Assembly (NCBI GenBank): GCA_964647585.1 | Contig: CAZYGG010000122.1 | Span: 1 to 5,852 of the forward strand | From: CAJINA01 sp964647585 | Lineage (GTDB): Bacteria; Desulfobacterota; Desulfobacteria; Desulfobacterales; CAJINA01 | Reading direction: 5' to 3' | Length of the DNA: 5,852 nucleotides | Part shown: one piece after another, positions 4,783 to 5,852 of the stretch | Layout: every line of letters begins with the position of its first letter | Numbering within the stretch: the first letter of the stretch is position 1 | The notes under the pieces: generated by a model | Database searches by the model: none | Told to the model about the DNA's origin: nothing | What the model saw: the letters and a program-made list of their open reading frames with translations, nothing else | Position numbers and translations under genes: made by a program

Positions 4783-4869
4783 GTTTTAAGTTTTAGGTTT
4801 TAAGTCTTAAATATCTGTTCTGACTGTCCTATTTTGTTAGCCTAACACCTAAAACGTAATACCTAAAAC
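4783..4869. repeat. GTTTTAGGT inverted repeats in the divergent spacer
   Basis: GTTTTAGGT (4790-4798) has two reverse-complement copies, ACCTAAAAC at 4847-4855 and 4861-4869. GTTAG-C-CTAAC (4836-4846) forms a further small palindrome between them. The region is AT-rich and separates the divergent minus-strand gene and murI, so both promoters must lie in or beside it. A weak murI-directed candidate is TTGTTA (4834-4839) with TAATAC (4857-4862), spacer 17, which would fall inside the repeat. I see no convincing promoter for the minus-strand gene. Confidence 0.5.
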
Positions 4870-4939
4870 CAGTGGTTTCATCTTCTAAATCCATTTTATA
4901 GCGATTACAGCCTGTAAAAACAACCACGAAAATAGAAGC

Positions 4940-4945
4940 GGTGAT
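4940..4945 (+). promoter_or_regulatory. Ribosome binding site of murI
   Basis: GGTGAT pairs with the ATCACC portion of the 16S rRNA 3' end and lies five bases before ATG 4951, equivalent to a normally spaced GGAGGT. An ATG at 4946-4948 is out of frame with murI and would not give the family N-terminus. Confidence 0.6.
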
Positions 4946-4950
4946 ATGGT

Positions 4951-5736
4951 ATGATAGGTGTATTCGATTCCGGTATAGGGGGGCTGACCGTAGTGAAAGC
5001 CCTGCGGGAACAGCTGCCCGAGTACGATATCCTCTATTTTGGTGATACCGCCCGGACACCCTACGGGAATAAAAGCCCGGCCACGGTTATTGATTATGCT
5101 CTGCAAAATACCCGGTTTCTGCTGGACCGGGGTGCTCACATGGTGGTCATGGCGTGCAATACCGCTTCCAGTGTGGCCCCGGGTGCGGTGGCCGGCCAAT
5201 ATGATGTAGCCCTGTTCGAAGTCATTGCCCCGGCGGTGGCAACGGCCCTGAAGTCTACCCGGAACGGGTGTGTCGGCGTCATCGGTACCCGGGCAACGGT
5301 GGCCAGCGGTGTTTACGAGAAGCAGATTGCCGCTTTGCATCCGGAGGCCCGTGTTTATTCCGCGGCCTGTCCCCTGCTGGTTCCCCTGGTCGAAGAGGGC
5401 TGGCTGCAGAGGCCGGAAACCACCATGATCGTAAAAAAATACCTGCATCCCCTGAAGGTCCGCCAGATTGACACGCTGATTTTAGGCTGCACGCACTACC
5501 CGCTGCTAAAATCGGTTATTCAGCGCAAAATCGGTAAAAGGGTACAGATTATTGATTCATCGGTGAGTGTGGCGGCGGAGGTTAAACGGTTCCTGGAAGA
5601 GAGACCGGATATGGATGCCCGCCTTAAGAAAACCGGAAAAACGCACATTGCGGTCTCGGATATTACGCCGCAGTTTGAAAAGATCGCCCGGGCGACGCTG
5701 AAATGTAGCGTATCGCTGGAAGCAGTTAAACTGTAG
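4951..5736 (+). CDS. murI: Glutamate racemase
   Basis: This 261-residue cytoplasmic enzyme interconverts L- and D-glutamate without a cofactor and supplies D-glutamate for the peptidoglycan stem peptide. Both halves of the two-domain fold carry their signature. The N-terminal half has FDSGIGG (D6, S7), GDTARTPYG (31-39) and the catalytic cysteine C69 in ACNTAS. The C-terminal half has CPLLVPLVEEG (140-150, with E148) and the second catalytic cysteine C180 in GCTHYPLL with H182. The start gives MIGVFDSGIGG directly, slightly shorter than the usual MKIGVFDSG opening, and is supported by the GGTGAT site. The protein ends normally (VSLEAVKL corresponds to the family's common V-E-K-V-x-L ending). 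It stands alone on this strand with repeats on both sides, so it probably has its own promoter. Length is within the family range and no key residue is missing. Confidence 0.96.
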   Translation: MIGVFDSGIGGLTVVKALREQLPEYDILYFGDTARTPYGNKSPATVIDYALQNTRFLLDRGAHMVVMACNTASSVAPGAVAGQYDVALFEVIAPAVATALKSTRNGCVGVIGTRATVASGVYEKQIAALHPEARVYSAACPLLVPLVEEGWLQRPETTMIVKKYLHPLKVRQIDTLILGCTHYPLLKSVIQRKIGKRVQIIDSSVSVAAEVKRFLEERPDMDARLKKTGKTHIAVSDITPQFEKIARATLKCSVSLEAVKL

Positions 5737-5765
5737 CCTGTCGCTACGCTCCTCAGAATGACAGG
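5737..5765. repeat. Interspersed repeat fragment directly after murI
   Basis: CCTGTC (5737-5742) and GACAGG (5760-5765) form a six-bp inverted pair starting at the first base after the murI stop. The interior CGCTACGCTCCTCAGAATGAC matches the wording of a very common interspersed repeat (CGCTACGCTCCTCAGAATGACA type), recognised from memory. The 12-mer CCTCAGAATGAC (5751-5762) also occurs at 967-978. No T-run follows, so it is a poor intrinsic terminator. Positions 5766-5834 hold nothing I can identify. Confidence 0.6.
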
Positions 5766-5834
5766 ATAAAGCAGTGGAACATATTCTTAACTATAGCTCT
5801 ATTTTCGCGCAATAAAAACTCGAAGAGCTAACAC

Positions 5835-5852
5835 TTGGCCCCTTGACCCCTC
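5835..5852 (+). repeat. Start of a short tandem repeat at the right edge
   Basis: TTGGCCCC (5835-5842) and TTGACCCC (5843-5850) are consecutive eight-base units differing at one position, and TC begins what may be a third. The array is cut by the window edge, so its length and type cannot be judged. Confidence 0.35.

Noticed and set aside
4885..5448. Minus-strand 187-codon frame opposite murI
   Set aside because: It is antisense to a complete glutamate racemase, with odd composition and no motif.

Overview
The window is bacterial chromosome of moderately high GC. It carries a conserved DNA-replication and recombination cluster: two serine tRNA genes, then dnaX, a ybaB/ebfC-type gene and recR, followed by a cysteine-cluster (YkgJ-type) gene, a small uncharacterised gene on the minus strand, and murI (glutamate racemase). 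The order tRNA-Ser / dnaX / ybaB / recR occurs in many phyla. Protein style, Shine-Dalgarno use and the repeat-rich spacers suggest a Desulfobacterota (former Deltaproteobacteria) relative, perhaps a sulfate reducer. That placement is inference and rests on no database search.

Layout. Positions 1-331 hold no convincing gene. They contain the end of an interspersed palindromic element, a few small palindromes, and a probable tRNA promoter. tRNA-Ser(CGA) is at 332-420 and tRNA-Ser(GGA) at 537-630. Positions 631-1105 are non-coding and dominated by a large imperfect inverted repeat with arms near 750-774 and 895-919. From 1106 to 4259 lies a compact plus-strand block: dnaX (1106-2812), ybaB (2876-3196), recR (3251-3853) and the YkgJ-type gene, which overlaps recR by 11 bp. 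The convergent spacer 4260-4484 is packed with two repeat types. A 93-codon minus-strand gene (4485-4766) follows. The divergent spacer 4767-4950 holds a third repeat type. murI (4951-5736) ends in a further repeat fragment, and the right edge begins a short tandem array.

How the genes fit together. DnaX is the clamp-loader ATPase of DNA polymerase III. YbaB is a nucleoid-associated DNA-binding protein. RecR works in RecFOR gap repair. These three form the usual dnaX-ybaB-recR unit. MurI supplies D-glutamate for peptidoglycan and looks independently transcribed.

Most notable points. (1) A run of nine A residues in dnaX forms three AAA codons just before the conserved C-terminal tail. A -1 shift or one extra A would end translation almost at once, as in the slippage system known from Thermus dnaX. 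(2) The small minus-strand protein has no function I can name and sits between repeat-filled spacers. (3) At least six apparently unrelated interspersed repeat types occur in roughly 1.6 kb of non-coding DNA. No CRISPR array, transposase or phage gene is visible, and I see no clear evidence of a wholly new multi-gene system.
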